Below, piece by piece: positions 11,440 to 24,036 of a stretch of 64,000 bases of DNA. Under the pieces are notes generated by a model, which was not told the DNA's origin, made no database searches, and worked only from the letters and a program-made list of their open reading frames with translations. The translations under genes and the position numbers were made by a program. Numbering within the stretch: position 1 is the first letter of the stretch; the number at the start of each line of letters is the position of its first letter. The stretch comes from Rhynchospora pubera. Lineage: Eukaryota > Streptophyta > Magnoliopsida > Poales > Cyperaceae. Location: the NCBI GenBank assembly GCA_028095005.1, contig CM051462.1, positions 125,850,752 through 125,914,751 on the forward strand. Reading direction: 5' to 3'.

Positions 11440-11984
11440 CCTTGTATATACTTTTGGAGAACAACCTAGTATTTAATTAAGATAATTTTTTTTAATTGAT
11501 GTTTCACTTGTATAAAATCGCAATTATTAATTAATTATATAAAATAGTATTATATTACACAATCAATTCATCGCTATAAAATGCAATTTATAATATCCTA
11601 CTAATTAGTCAAATAAAATATAATTACAGTCGAAATACCTTTTCACTATATTCCATGAATTTCTCAAATAGAATTTGTTATGTTTTAAAGGATTCTATCC
11701 TCAAGATGCTATAAATAATACTAAACTTATACAAAGTTCATATTTAAAGAAAAATTGCATACGTGATCCGTAGCTAAACATACGCCAACTATGTGCAAAA
11801 CTATTCTGACAAGGCTCGATGTTATATGAATTCAAATATGTATTGCACTTACAAAAAAAAAAAAAGCAAAGTTCAAGCTTAATTTATTATGTCTAGTATT
11901 AATAGTATCCAAATTTAATTGTATAAAGTGCATACTTCCGACGATTTTTAACAAAGTTTTATGCACAAGCTTAATTTAGCCCAT
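11440..11984. other. AT-rich intergenic DNA
   Basis: No long reading frame and no repeat with definable ends. Confidence 0.4.
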
Positions 11985-12123
11985 TGGAGTTTAATACACG
12001 AGTATATCTTGTTGTGCATGAGGCATGACGGAGAGAAAACAGTCCTGCTTCAAGTTGGTCATCATGGCGCATAAATTACGTCATTTATTTGATTTTTAAT
12101 AATATTCTTGTGTATTAAACTGG
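11985..12123. mobile_element. Short inverted-repeat element (MITE-like)
   Basis: The left arm TTGGAGTTTAATACACGAGT and the right arm CTTGTGTATTAAACTGGAGA are imperfect inverted repeats about 95 bp apart. Family unknown and no target duplication was identified. Confidence 0.5.
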
Positions 12124-13209
12124 AGACTGTCGGTATTAGTTAGTATTCGCTAATGATAGCCTCCAACCTATCGTTACAACCAGATAACTCTCAAATAAAT
12201 TGATCGCTGTAATATTTTTCATTAAATTGTTAAAATTATGGAATATTTACTTGGGGCCCAATGTGAAAGATACGAAAGTACATCATAAAGAATTAAAAGG
12301 ATTAATAAACGCATTTTATTTGCGTTTTGTATGACCCAGGTATTATTTGCCTGTCAATTAATATAAATGAAATAAATAGTCTTTTTCGTTTAGAAGATGT
12401 ATATGAGCTCCAATTTGTGAGATACTTTTCGGGTGATTAATATTTTTTCAAGCGCTCCGAGTGCAGGACATGAATGACTCATAATTAGTCAAACACATCT
12501 TTCCCACTATGCTGTCGGCTAAAAACTATAAAATTCGTTTATCAATTATCATTGAAACTTTTAAAGCTATATTTATGGTAGAAATGAGAATCTTTGTAGT
12601 TCTCCGATGTGAGAACGATGTTTAAGTGATGAGAAACAAAAATTGAAGGTTAAAAGACTTTTGCCACTGACGGTAGCTAGCAACACTACAATATGGTAAC
12701 AGTGACAGTAAGATTGTTTAGTGTTTATTAAAAAAATTAAGAAAGTAAGACAGCCTTATTAATTGCCACATGGATCTCAGGCCTTAGAACAAGTTTTTTT
12801 TTTAATTATTAATATATACCATAGAACCGTCATAATGCTTAGATGGAAATATAACTATATTTTTTGCTCTATTTACCAGCTGTTCATTTTCTCTACTTAA
12901 TAATTTAAATTTCTCATGCAGTAAATTTTTAAGTCATGCTGTAAACAATGTGAATTGTCTGAATTAGAAAATTTTTGGGGCAGTTAATAGTTACAGTGGG
13001 AACATCTACGGCAAGTTATACCTCTGTAGTTTAGCCAATTTAGGAGGCGGCCTGCCTTTTATGTTCGGAATTTCTTACTACCATCATCCCTTCCATCACT
13101 TTCATCATCTCCCATAGAAATTAAGATTTAAGTAATTGAGCAATTCAAAACTTTTTCAAGCACATCATAAAACATAATAATCAAGGATCTAGTAGAAATA
13201 ACTCATTTC
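12124..13209. other. Intergenic DNA, no gene seen
   Basis: No reading frame of note. A CCATCATCCC motif near 13081 faces GGGATGATGG-like motifs near 13748 and 13821; this may mark an old inverted-repeat element, but the borders cannot be set. Confidence 0.35.
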
Positions 13210-13210
13210 A

Positions 13211-13364
13211 TTCAATATTAATTCACATGGGTGCGTTTGGATAGGTGTGGGAAGAAGGAAAAAAGTATTGGGAAGTGTGTAATTTTGTGAAGAGTTTGGA
13301 TTGTTTATAATTTTTTTTTCTTCCTTCTTCTTCTTCTTTCTTCCAACAATCCAAACACACCCAT
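13211..13364. mobile_element. PIF/Harbinger (Tourist)-like MITE, copy B
   Basis: About 150 bp, ends GGGTGCGTTTGGATAGGTGT and CAATCCAAACACACCC. The interior GGGAAGTGTGTAATTTTGTG matches copies at 10924, 20713 and 57594. The target duplication is unclear. Confidence 0.8.
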
Positions 13365-13885
13365 AGAAATGGAATAGAAAGTGATACCTCTTATTGTATC
13401 ACAACAAGAAGGGTTGTTCCTTGGCTATAGAGGTGGTGATGGCTTCTTCTCCCTCTTTCTTGCAACACCAAAAGATTCATAAAAATTAATCAACCTCTTG
13501 ACAAAATTATGCTTGTAATTTTTTCAAGAGATGGTTTAATCCAAATTTTTGTTCCTTCAATTAATTTTAACAATCAATTGAAAAGTAGTTATTCTCAACG
13601 CATGAGCTCCTAAATTGATGTCACAGAGTGTGCTTTGTTGGCCGAAACCAAGAAAGGAAAATGTCATCCTCAAGGCGGAAGAAATGTAGCTTATGTTGTA
13701 ACATTTTTCGCACCCGAATGAGAGGTACATTTATAGTATAAATCTAGGGGATGATGGAGATGAGCGACATAAATAGGAATGTGATTAACACTTAAACCGT
13801 CATATTTCGAAAACGCATGATGATGGGGATGATAATTATCAGGTGTTTTCTGTTCATTTAAGTAAATTTACCTGTCATTTTTACT
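13365..13885. other. Intergenic DNA, no gene seen
   Basis: Mixed-composition sequence without long reading frames. It includes AAATTTACCTGTCATT near 13865, which recurs inverted as AATGACAGGTAAATTT near 14250 and 14325 inside the adjacent CACTA relative. Confidence 0.35.
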
Positions 13886-15319
13886 AAAAACCGGTACTAA
13901 AAATCTTTGCGTTTTTTATTTAAAATTTACTATCTTTATTAGTACCGGTTTTTAGGTTAATAACCGGTACTAAAGGTTTGTATTTTTATTTTGTATATAC
14001 ACCCTGGCAGCTGCTGCCAGATCATCTCTTTACTTCTGTTTTGCATCATACATATATAACTATGTAAATTAAAAGAAATCATAATATCGCATTCAGAACA
14101 CAACAAATATTAATAATTCAAATTTAACCAATGATCTAGTAAAGATCATTCAAAATTTTACATCATTATTGAAAGATAAAGTTACAAAATTTTAAGTAAA
14201 ATACATGCACACGTGCTTCAACAAGAGGCAATTTGAAGATACCTATAAATGACAGGTAAATTTATCTCTGCAGAAATTTAAATGACAGGTGCAACAGGGC
14301 CAAACACTTCATCTCTGCAGAAATTTAAATGACAGGTAAATGTGAGTTAAAATAATACCTGAAATAAGAGATGTCGGTCAAATTACTTATAAACAGCACA
14401 AGATTGAATAAGGCCAACTACCTGGTAAATGTAATTAGAAAAGGAAGTACTATGCCAGGTCCCATACTTTTTGCATGCAATGTTACCAAGACTAATTATG
14501 CTGATTCGTGTAATATGAATATTCAAATATTTTTTTCACTTGAAAAGTAGCATGTCCCTATTTACATTAGAGACGACAGTAGGCTCATAAAATGTCATCC
14601 CCAAACTATGTCTTCTTCCTCCTAGAATAACATTCGCAATTATTAATTTGCAAATATCAGAAACTAGCCAGGCAGCATGTTTGGATTCATAAGTAATGGA
14701 GCTATAATCCAGATTGGCATCTATTCCAAAAACTAATTCAGCATTTGGATGGGTTGGTAAATGTTCGAACTAAATGCTAAGCGTGCTATTCAACTATTCC
14801 AACCAAAATTAATATAGTGACTACTCCAAAAATCCCAATTTAGCAAGGTTAGTATTCTGAAATCCAAGTTATCGCCATAATCTCACTAACCAAGCTACAT
14901 AGCATAAAATTGCACCTCACCTAATAGCCAGTCATAAAATTACACCTCACCCAAATCAAGCAATCTTAGATGTAAAATTAGAAAAAGCAAAATTCCCAAA
15001 TTGAGAAAATCTAACCTTTTCCCTCTAGGTCTATCATAATCTCCAGCGGAGTTGTGACCATTCCATCTCCCGACCTAAAATCCAAAAAAAAGCCAAAATC
15101 AATCAAAGAAAGGAACTTAGAATCTCAGAAGCAAGTGGAGAAAGGGAGAAAGAGAGAGAGACTTCCCGTGTGGCTCAGACGGAGAGAGAGAGGCCGAGTG
15201 TTGTGCGACGGAGAGAGACTGAGAGACGGGTGCTCGATGGAGAACTTGAGCGGTTGAGAGAGAGAACTTGAGGTTGAGCTGTATGGGATTTGGCGGAGAG
15301 AACGGAGAGAACTTGAGTG

Positions 15320-15356
<37 letters not shown>

Positions 15357-15653
15357 AGGGTTTTGGCGAAAAAATAGGAGGGAATGGCGAAAATTTTAGG
15401 GAGGGAACGGTGAAATAATTAGGGAATAATACATAACAATTTATTTTAGTATCGGTTTTTTTAAAAAACCGGTACTAAAAATAAACCGTTTTTTTTTTTT
15501 TTTAGGCCAACATTTTAGCACCGATTTTTTTAAAAAACCGGTACTAAAGATAAAGCCTGATAATTACGAAATTGCCACCGTCTATTTTTAATACCGGTTT
15601 TCTTAAAAACAGGTGTTAATGGAGCGGTACTAAAGCTTTTTTTTGGTGTAGTG
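13886..15653. mobile_element. CACTA-type element relative, left end missing
   Basis: The right end at 15653 reads GGTGTAGTG, the mirror of a CACTACACC terminus. It is preceded by subterminal palindromic units (TTTTTAAAAAACCGGTACTAAA at 15440-15640, given here in part) of the same type as the complete CACTA element at 37368. The stretch CTGATAATTACGAAATTGCC matches CTGACAATTACGAAAATGCC at 40057 in that element. At the left, palindromic ACCGGTACTAAA units occur at 13890-13975, but no CACTA terminus or 3-bp duplication was found, so the 5' end is truncated or eroded. The interior has a (GA)n tract and no transposase. Confidence 0.75.
15318..15353. repeat. (GA)n microsatellite
   Basis: GAGAGA run inside the CACTA relative; the purine-rich surroundings (15120-15420) give the Arg/Glu-rich plus frame at 15054. 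Confidence 0.85.
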
Positions 15654-18426
15654 TCTGGACCTTACTGAAAACGAACTAATTACTAAACATGATCAAATGA
15701 TTCATAGTATTGTCGGAATTCAAATGATTCATAGCATTCAGATCTCAGATTTATTAACACAAAAGAGATCTTAGAAATCTGAGTTCATATATTAGACAAT
15801 TCAGACTTCTATTATTAATACTGTTCATATTGCGTGTTCGGAGTGTATTGGGAGTATAATGTAATTTATATATAAATTTAAGTAATGTTGGATGTTACCA
15901 TTCTATATGCGCTTTATACAAGACGATCCTAATGTGAATATTCGGTGTTAAAAGTTAAAACATACCACTCTGAAACAGCTTCAGTAAATTTTGATATTCT
16001 GTTTGGGGAAGATTTTGGTAGACCCAAGAGATATAGAAATGGGTGACTGGTATAACAGTTTTATCTGGCAAGTCATGTTAAGAGGATAATTTTGTATTTT
16101 GAGAATATTTAGAAAATGTTTATTTATGTTAATTCCGCATCTTAGGGAATTTGTGTTTATAAATAACCATGTATCCTTTGTAATTATATACTAGTAAAAG
16201 ATGCTCTCATATATGAATGAACAAATAAAAAAATAAAATAATGTTAGACAATAAAGATATGTTGTTCAATTTAGTAGAGATAAATATAGATATGTTACTC
16301 AATTTGTTTCTTTATTAGACGAAAAATCAAAACATATTATTGTTTTGTCTAGCAATTGATATCCAATCACAAATCAAATCGATCAAACGAGACAAATATG
16401 TGGATATAGTGTGTGACCCCTCTTGAATCCATACGTTTATACTTTTTATAAAGAATAGAGATTGAAGTTGAGGAATACAACTAACTTCCTCATCATAATA
16501 TTGGTCTCTTCACCTCTTCCAATATTTTCTCTTTTTCCTCTTCCTCAAAACCCTAACATGTTATTTGATGAGGAAAAAAGCATTCTGATGGAAGCATTAC
16601 TGTACCTATAAATCCATCGTGATATTTTACGAGAAACAAGTTGATTACATAGAAATATTCTCTTTCGCATTATACTAATTTGATAGATTATATTGATATC
16701 AAATATACTTGACATCAGTTAAAATGATTATAAAAAATAACGCATACATATTTTATACTTTAGATAAATTATGTATTTTATATAGGGCAACACAACAAAC
16801 AGTTTGAAAATTAATTTGTTCATTTTGATGACTGTACCGATGACGTCCAAATGATTCCCAAATTGCTTAAAATTTATACACACGATATCTAAATTATAAA
16901 GAAAATATTTTACATTTTGATTTTTTTTCCATTTTAATAACTATTTTATCTGATGTAATAAGTTTGAGTGTCAATATCCCAATTCTATATATCAATAAAC
17001 TTCCTTTTAAGCTATTATATTTATTTAGTTTTTATGTTGCTCGTACTCTATCAGATGGTGAAAAAACAACTTCAAATTGTCTTCACTTAAAAGTGATTTA
17101 CTTGAGCAATATCTTGAATTTGATATTCCCAGCTTCTAAAGTTCACTTGGAAGTTCTCGTAAACAGCACTGCATCATATATTTGTTAAAACTTTAGCAAA
17201 ATTGTAAGAGTTTTTTTTTAGATAAAATGGAACGCCACCAAACTAATGCAAGAAGCATAAAGGAACATATGATTTTGATCCTATTTATAAATTATATTAA
17301 TACGTGCATAAAGGAATAAAGTTTCCAACAACAATTTACAATTACCTTGAATCAGGACCTCGAAAAAAAAAAATTCCAACAACAAAAGGCGCCATCAAAC
17401 ATTCAAACTATAAAAATTTAGAAGGTAATTCAGTAACTGACATGCTGTATTAATTTGTAGAGTCATCCAGGTGTCCCTTTCTTAGTTGGGAGCTTTGATA
17501 CAGCTTCTTCTCATTTGAATAAAGATTAAGGGTAGTGTAGGGTGTAAATTGAAAAATCAATTATATTATTTTAAGGATAATGACCGTGGCATATATGCGT
17601 GTTGACTAAGAATTTTGTCAACCATAAGCAACCTCTCTCTACTTAATTTACAGTATAGTAAATACAAATGTCTCCAGAGCCACTGTATTACAGTTGGCTT
17701 TTGTCTGTCAAATCAACCCTTCTTAAATCTTAATAGTTAAATATAAAGTAATATAATAAGTTAATAACCCAAGGTAACATGCCTTGCTTAGGGAATTACC
17801 TTCTATTCGGCGGTCAAAGCGGCAAGTGCTTTTCATAACAAAGTTTAATAGAAGTAACAAACTTTAGTTCACACATAATTTCATTTACTTCAAAAATCAA
17901 TATATCAATGATTAAAGACGAAGGCAGATGCTTCAGTCCGCACAACACTAATGGACAAAATTACCCGCTTACTAATCTAATGCAATTCAACATTATGTTT
18001 AAATTCACAATTAAACTATTGGTCTTAGATAAATACACTTTATTTAGATTAGATTATAGTATCTTCTCAAATACACATCATGCCACTAGAAAATCTATTT
18101 GATGAATTTGTTTACACTTAAAAACAATTTTCCATTAATTTCACTAGTAATTTTAGATAAAAAAATTTATTATATCTCTTTGTTAGACTAAACTTGATTT
18201 ATTTTTTCTCAAATTCTTATTTTAAAATATTTTTATCGATGGCATTTAATTAAAGAATTATACATAATGGTATTGGAATTTATCTACTTAGTCAGAGGGG
18301 GACAATTTTATCCACAGATGTTGTATGAAAAAAATTGGACGTTGTCCGAAGCAGTCGCCAAAGACGAATCAATGAATGAAGTTATTAGGGGGGAAAATCC
18401 TTGGACAAAATTTAAGCCTGAACCAT
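15654..18426. other. AT-rich intergenic DNA, no gene seen
   Basis: Reading frames up to 74 codons have no motifs. No terminal repeats were recognised. Confidence 0.4.
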
Positions 18427-18436
18427 TACTAGTCAT

Positions 18437-18739
18437 TAAGGCTGTCAACGGTAGTTGTTATGCCGTGAAACACTAACGAAACGGTTAGTGACAGAGCGAA
18501 ATGATGTGTTTTGATAACGAAACGATAAACGAAACACGAAATTATGCCGTTTCAAACTGTTCCGCTTCGTTTTCAACAAAAATACATGTAATTTCTTCTA
18601 AGTGAAACAAATAGTGGCACTGAATTTTATTTCGTTTTTTAAACGAAACAGTTAACGAAATGAAATATTATATCGTTGTCTTAATGAAACGGCGAACGGA
18701 ACGACCTGTTACATGCCATTTCATCACGTTAGACTAGTA
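18437..18739. mobile_element. GAAACG-rich non-autonomous DNA element, copy 1
   Basis: About 303 bp, dense in GAAACG and CGTTTC in both orientations (an imperfect palindrome). It is flanked by a 10-bp direct repeat TACTAGTCAT at 18427-18436 and 18740-18749, which looks like a target duplication of the Mutator size class. The short frame over its left border (18267-18476) is chance. Confidence 0.6.
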
Positions 18740-18749
18740 TACTAGTCAT

Positions 18750-20711
18750 CTCATGAATAAAAAAAATTTTGCTCCCTTAATATGCTCAAATAATTAAACG
18801 ATGTCATGAGAAATTCATACATGCCTTCCTACAAATTTACAATTATTATATGTAATCTTAAATGCAACATTGAAAGTGTTAAAGGAATCACAGATTTTGT
18901 CTGCATTCTGCAAATTAAAAAAAATAATCATCCTACTTAATTAGGAAACAAAAGGAATATAGTTAAGTTTACCAAACACTTCTTCATAATTTTTATTTTC
19001 AATTCATCAAAAGAATAAAAACAGGGAGAAAACTACGCATTCATACAGAGGAGCAGCGACAAAGCCGGATCAAAGTACCAACGGACCTGAAATACCACAA
19101 AAAAACAGGAAAAATAAAAAACAAAGCGGGATCAAAACCACCTACTAATTAGAACAGAAAATTATAACAGAAGTCTGTATGTTAAGAATTAATATCATTC
19201 TAAAATCTTTTATGAAAAATATCATTTTAGGCCCTAAAATGAAACATTTTAAGTTGATTGTCATAATTGGTACTGTTTAACGGTCTCTAGGGAATTGGTA
19301 CTGCCTTCTATCGCCTAGGGATCCTTATAATCGGTAACAACGCTATCTTGCTTCATGTTTGATAGAGAATTAAGATGCAAATTGACCTTAGTACTAATTA
19401 GTATATGCACTCACATATTGGATTCCCCAATAAGGGGGAAAGCATAAATATTTGCATGTGAGTGATGAAAATTGCGCGCATCTCTCCTTGTTTGACTAGG
19501 ATTCATCAAGTCATGTGAAACTACGAAGGTTACATTTTTCAATGTACCAACATGATCGTCTTATATGTTAGCTATTTTCATTAATAGTCTGTATGGCCGT
19601 ACTTTACCAATAGATTTTTTCTTGTTTATATATTTACATATTGTTCTTGAGTACCTTATAGTAGACATTTTAAAGGCAATGTCGGTCATTTACGAGTCCA
19701 TGATTAAATATCATACCGACACGCTCTACCAGTATCATATGAAGTTTTACAAGCAATATCTATATTATTTGCTTCTAGAGTTTTTCTGAATATTACGTTT
19801 TCACACTTCTATTATTCTTATATTTTTTTAAAATTTTGCATATAATGATTATAGCTGACTTATTTGTGAAATTTACGAATTCATTTTATGTAGTATTTAG
19901 ATTAATTATTTGCATTATAAGAATACAAAATAGTCTAGTATTATAACTACTTATAATACAAAAACGAAATAGTATTGTATTATAACTAAGTTATACAAAT
20001 TACAAACATTAAACCTATCTAGACATGGCAGTCGCAGTTTAGTTGTGTTATGTTATTTATATTGAAGAATAATTCAATCTTTTTTATCAAACTTGCCAAA
20101 ATTTCCAATATAAAATATAAAAAATCTACCGTTAAAACTTGACAAAATTTATAAAAAAATTTGTAATTTCAAAATTAGTAATTTTTCCATAAAAAGTCGT
20201 TATATTAAAAAAACTATTTTTAATTAAACCCAATAGCGGCCACGGCTTTCAATATATATATCTTAGATTATTACATGCTCTACTGAATATACTGGTATCT
20301 ATACCACCCAACGAGTTGAAAAAGTAAAAACATCCAGCTGGTTTGTACGACCGAGAATAGGTATCTAAGATTTAGAATAAACTGAGTATGAAAATTAAAA
20401 TACCCAACTGGAGTTGACATTATACTGGCCACGAAGTAAACTTCATTAAATAGCTGTTTAACCACGTATTCACTTGCATTTACATCAAACTTAAAAAGAA
20501 GCATCTCCGTACAGCGCAACTGTTTTTACAATATCAAATACTTCAAGGCTAGCTGTAACTTGATTGAAATAGGTCTATGGCGCCAAAGGGAAATCCAATT
20601 TCGTCAGATTGGTGACCTCAGATCTGATTATTATGGTGCTTCACCTTGTTTTTCCTTTGTTTTTCTTTTTCGTATTATAAACACAATATGGGCGGGAAGA
20701 GAAATTTATTT
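18750..20711. other. AT-rich intergenic DNA, no gene seen
   Basis: Reading frames up to 79 codons, none with recognisable motifs. Confidence 0.4.
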
Positions 20712-20712
20712 T

Positions 20713-20865
20713 CTAAGGGTGCGTTTGGATCGTTGGAAGAAAGAAGAAGAAGAAGGAAGAAAAAGAAAAAAAATTATAAACAATCCAAACTCTTCACAAA
20801 GTTACACATTTCCCAATACTTCTTCCCACTTCTTCCCTTCTTCCACACCTATCCAAACGCGCCCT
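20713..20865. mobile_element. PIF/Harbinger (Tourist)-like MITE, copy C, TSD TAA
   Basis: The ends GGGTGCGTTTGGATCG and TATCCAAACGCGCCC are inverted, and TAA abuts both sides (CTAAGGGTG and GCCCTAAG). The interior is in the opposite orientation to copies A and B: AATCCAAACTCTTCACAAAG mirrors their CTTTGTGAAGAGTTTAGATT. The Arg/Lys-rich plus frames over it are artefacts of the purine-rich arm. Confidence 0.85.
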
Positions 20866-21404
20866 AAGTGAACTTGGTGGACACTTGTAACCATTATTTA
20901 ATTATCAACATTATATATTGTGGGTTCTTCATTTCAAGTAAAGTTAAAATAGGTTAAGAGGAAAGAAAAACGTGTTATTATCTTTTCTAATCAAGTCTTC
21001 ACACAAAAGTTATTTGTATAATAATGCATTATAGGGCCAAAATCTTTCCACGGTATGTCATAATGATTGAATAGCATCACGTGTTATGCGTTTCATCATT
21101 ACTTTGTTTGTTATAAATGAATTGAGCAAATTTAGCAAATAGCTTTTATTTGAACGCAACCATTTCAACATTTTAGGAGACGAATCTGTGCTAAAGTATT
21201 CAGTAAACTGTAAGAAAATATATATTGTTTGAACTTAATTACTTAGGCGTAATTAAATGTCACATCCAACAACTAATCATTGAATTTCATTATTCTGTTC
21301 TAGCATTTTAACGTGGACATGAAAAACGGCTCTCAAAATGTCAAGTTACGTCGGTGGTATATAATGTCTACATTTGTCAAGTCATACTACCAGGGGCACC
21401 GCTG
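20866..21404. other. Intergenic DNA, no gene seen
   Basis: No reading frame or repeat of note before the next GAAACG-rich unit. Confidence 0.4.
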
Positions 21405-21690
21405 CATGACGTGCAAAACGGTAACGAAACTAGGGTGTTCCGTTAACCGTTTCGTTTCGTTGACGAAACTGTCTATTAATTTCGTTTACCGTTTTTTTTC
21501 TGGACGAAACGATTGAAATCAGCAACGAAATTTTCGTGATTTACACATGGACGAAACTGTTTTTTTCGTTAACCGCTTCATTTTTGAAACGCAACTGAAA
21601 ACTTTAACCAATTTTTGTTTTGGTTCAGACGAAACGAAACGAAATAACGGTTGAAACAGATGCCGTTTTCACCCTGTAACAGGACATGAT
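21405..21690. mobile_element. GAAACG-rich non-autonomous DNA element, copy 2
   Basis: Dense CGTTTCGTTTCGTTGACGAA-type motifs in both orientations, as in 18437-18739. It starts with AAAACGGTAACGAAAC and ends with GATGCCGTTTTCACCCTGTA. Borders are approximate and no target duplication was found. Confidence 0.5.
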
Positions 21691-21990
21691 ACAAGAAAAT
21701 ACTACTTGAAACATAATCCACAAAGAAAAAATTATGGCTAGCCAGCACTAAAATTTTTAAGTAGTAGAAATACTATAAAATTTTGGACTATTACCCCTCA
21801 GAACTAATTTGGGTATAAAAATGTGAAAAAAAAATAATAATAAATTGGCAGACACCTGCAAAGGATGAGGCTTCAGCATTTCATTTGGGGTTTAAATAAT
21901 TGGATATTACTCTAGAGCACAGTGCGTTCAGAGCCCATTGTCTACCCTGGTCCCTGGAGGCCTGGACAATTACTAAAAGCTAAAAGATAT
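21691..21990. other. Intergenic DNA, no gene seen
   Basis: Single-copy-looking sequence up to the TTTAGGTA target duplication (21991-21998) of the fold-back element. Confidence 0.4.
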
Positions 21991-21998
21991 TTTAGGTA

Positions 21999-23735
21999 CC
22001 GAAAAAATTAATACTAACGTTACTGTTCATATTAATTTTGATAATAACAGAAAAAAATTAAAATTTTAATACTAACGTTGCTGGATCGTCATCCCAGTTG
22101 ACGAAAGCCCAATACCCTTGGATCGTCATCCCAGTCGACGATTCAAGCTTGGATCGTCATCTGAAATGACGATCCAAGCTTGGATCGTCAACTGGGATGA
22201 CGATCCAACGATCCAACGAAAAAATAAATATTAAAAAAAGATTTTGAAATTTTTTTCGTTTGGATCGTCATCCCAAATGACGATCCAAACAAAAAAATTT
22301 CAAATTCTTTTTTTAATGCAAATTTTACATTTTAGTCCCCAAAGTTTTTATTATTACAAAATATATAATTTATAATTAAAAATTAAACATAATTAAAACA
22401 TCTATTATATTTTATTTACACATCGTGCGTGCCATGTCATGTCGTGTCAAACACGATCGTGTTAGAGTCTCGTGTCGTGTTGACACGAACTACTTTTTTA
22501 ACCGTGTCGTGTCGTGCTTAGTGGTGAGAAGAGTCAACATGACACGCATTCTAACACGACACGACTGACACGATCGTGTCGTGTCGTGTTGAAACGTTGT
22601 GTTAGTCGTGTCAAATCGTGTCAGATTATTTTATTATCTTTTTAATTAAAAATAAAAATTAAGAAAAAAATTACTAAACGTTATAATTTATTATGTAATT
22701 AAGTTTAAAGTTTTTATTAATATTTTTTATAAAAAATAATAATTAAATTAGAACAATATTATGATTTAAATGATGGTAAATAATATGATGTGGTATTATA
22801 AATTGAAAATAAATTATTAATTTTGCTTAAATAATCAACATTAATAATTAGATTTGTGTTGAGGTGTCTTGTTAATTGGCAAAATTATTAATGTTGATTA
22901 TTTAAGCAAAATTAATAATTTATTTTCAATTTATAATACCACATCATATTATTTACCATCATTTAAATCATAATATTGTTCTAATTTAATTATTATTTTT
23001 TATAAAAAATATTAATAAAAACTTTAAACTTAATTACATAATAAATTATAACGTTTAGTAATTTTTTTCTTAATTTTTATTTTTAATTAAAAAGATAATA
23101 AAATAATCTGACACGATTTGACACGACTAACACAACGTTTCAACACGACACGACACGATCGTGTCAGTCGTGTCGTGTTAGAATGCGTGTCATGTTGACT
23201 CTTCTCACCACTAAGCACGACACGACACGGTTAAAAAAGTAGTTCGTGTCAACACGACACGAGACTCTAACACGATCGTGTTTGACACGACATGACATGG
23301 CACGCACGATGTGTAAATAAAATATAATAGATGTTTTAATTATGTTTAATTTTTAATTATAAATTATATATTTTGTAATAATAAAAACTTTGGGGACTAA
23401 AATGTAAAATTTGCATTAAAAAAAGAATTTGAAATTTTTTTGTTTGGATCGTCATTTGGGATGACGATCCAAACGAAAAAAATTTCAAAATCTTTTTTTA
23501 ATATTTATTTTTTCGTTGGATCGTTGGATCGTCATCCCAGTTGACGATCCAAGCTTGGATCGTCATTTCGGATGACGATCCAAGCTTGGATCGTCAACTG
23601 GGATGACGATCCAAGGGTATTGGGCTTTCGTCAACTGGGATGACGATCCAACAACGTTAGTATTAAAATTTTGATTTTTTTCCTGTTATTATCAAAATTA
23701 ATATGAACAGTAACGTTAGTATTAATTTTTTCGGC
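21999..23735. mobile_element. Giant fold-back element (two 851/852-bp inverted arms)
   Basis: The left arm 21999-22849 is almost perfectly complementary to the right arm 22883-23734, with only a 33-bp spacer (22850-22882). Direct repeats of TTTAGGTA at 21991-21998 and 23736-23743 look like an 8-bp target duplication. Each arm has an outer part built of GGATCGTCATCCCAGTTGAC-type sub-repeats in both orientations (a palindrome within the palindrome). Next comes a CGTGTCGTGTCG-rich block, and then an AT-rich inner part. There is no reading frame of note. Fold-back structure with an 8-9-bp duplication fits MULE- or hAT-derived elements; the superfamily is not decided. Confidence 0.9.
22850..22882. 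other. Spacer (loop) of the fold-back element
   Basis: The only unpaired stretch between the two arms. It contains GTGTTGAGGTGTCTTG and no reading frame. Confidence 0.85.
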
Positions 23736-23743
23736 TTTAGGTA

Positions 23744-24027
23744 TGAGCCTAGCCGAAAACGTTCATCCAGCCAATAGCCCAATAAGTTTTAAGCCCAATA
23801 TAAAGAGGCCATAGATGACTTTATGACCAAGTTTTAAGACCCAATTAAAATTGGTTATTCTTGTTTATATTCATTGATAGGACAAATTTTGTTTATAACT
23901 TATAAGCTTGCCTTTCAAGTGGAATTTTTTCACCCTTCTCTGAGTTCAAAAGAGGCGTTAATAAAATTATGCTCTTCTTGTTCCATTTGATCTCGACGTC
24001 CATTTATTTGCGTTTTATTAGTTGCTA
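23744..24027. other. Intergenic DNA
   Basis: No gene or repeat recognised. Confidence 0.4.
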
Positions 24028-24036
24028 TTTGGATTT

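Noticed and set aside
20560..20871. Overlapping plus frames of 103 and 73 codons rich in Arg and Lys
   Set aside because: Most of their length is the purine-rich and pyrimidine-rich arms of the MITE at 20713-20865.
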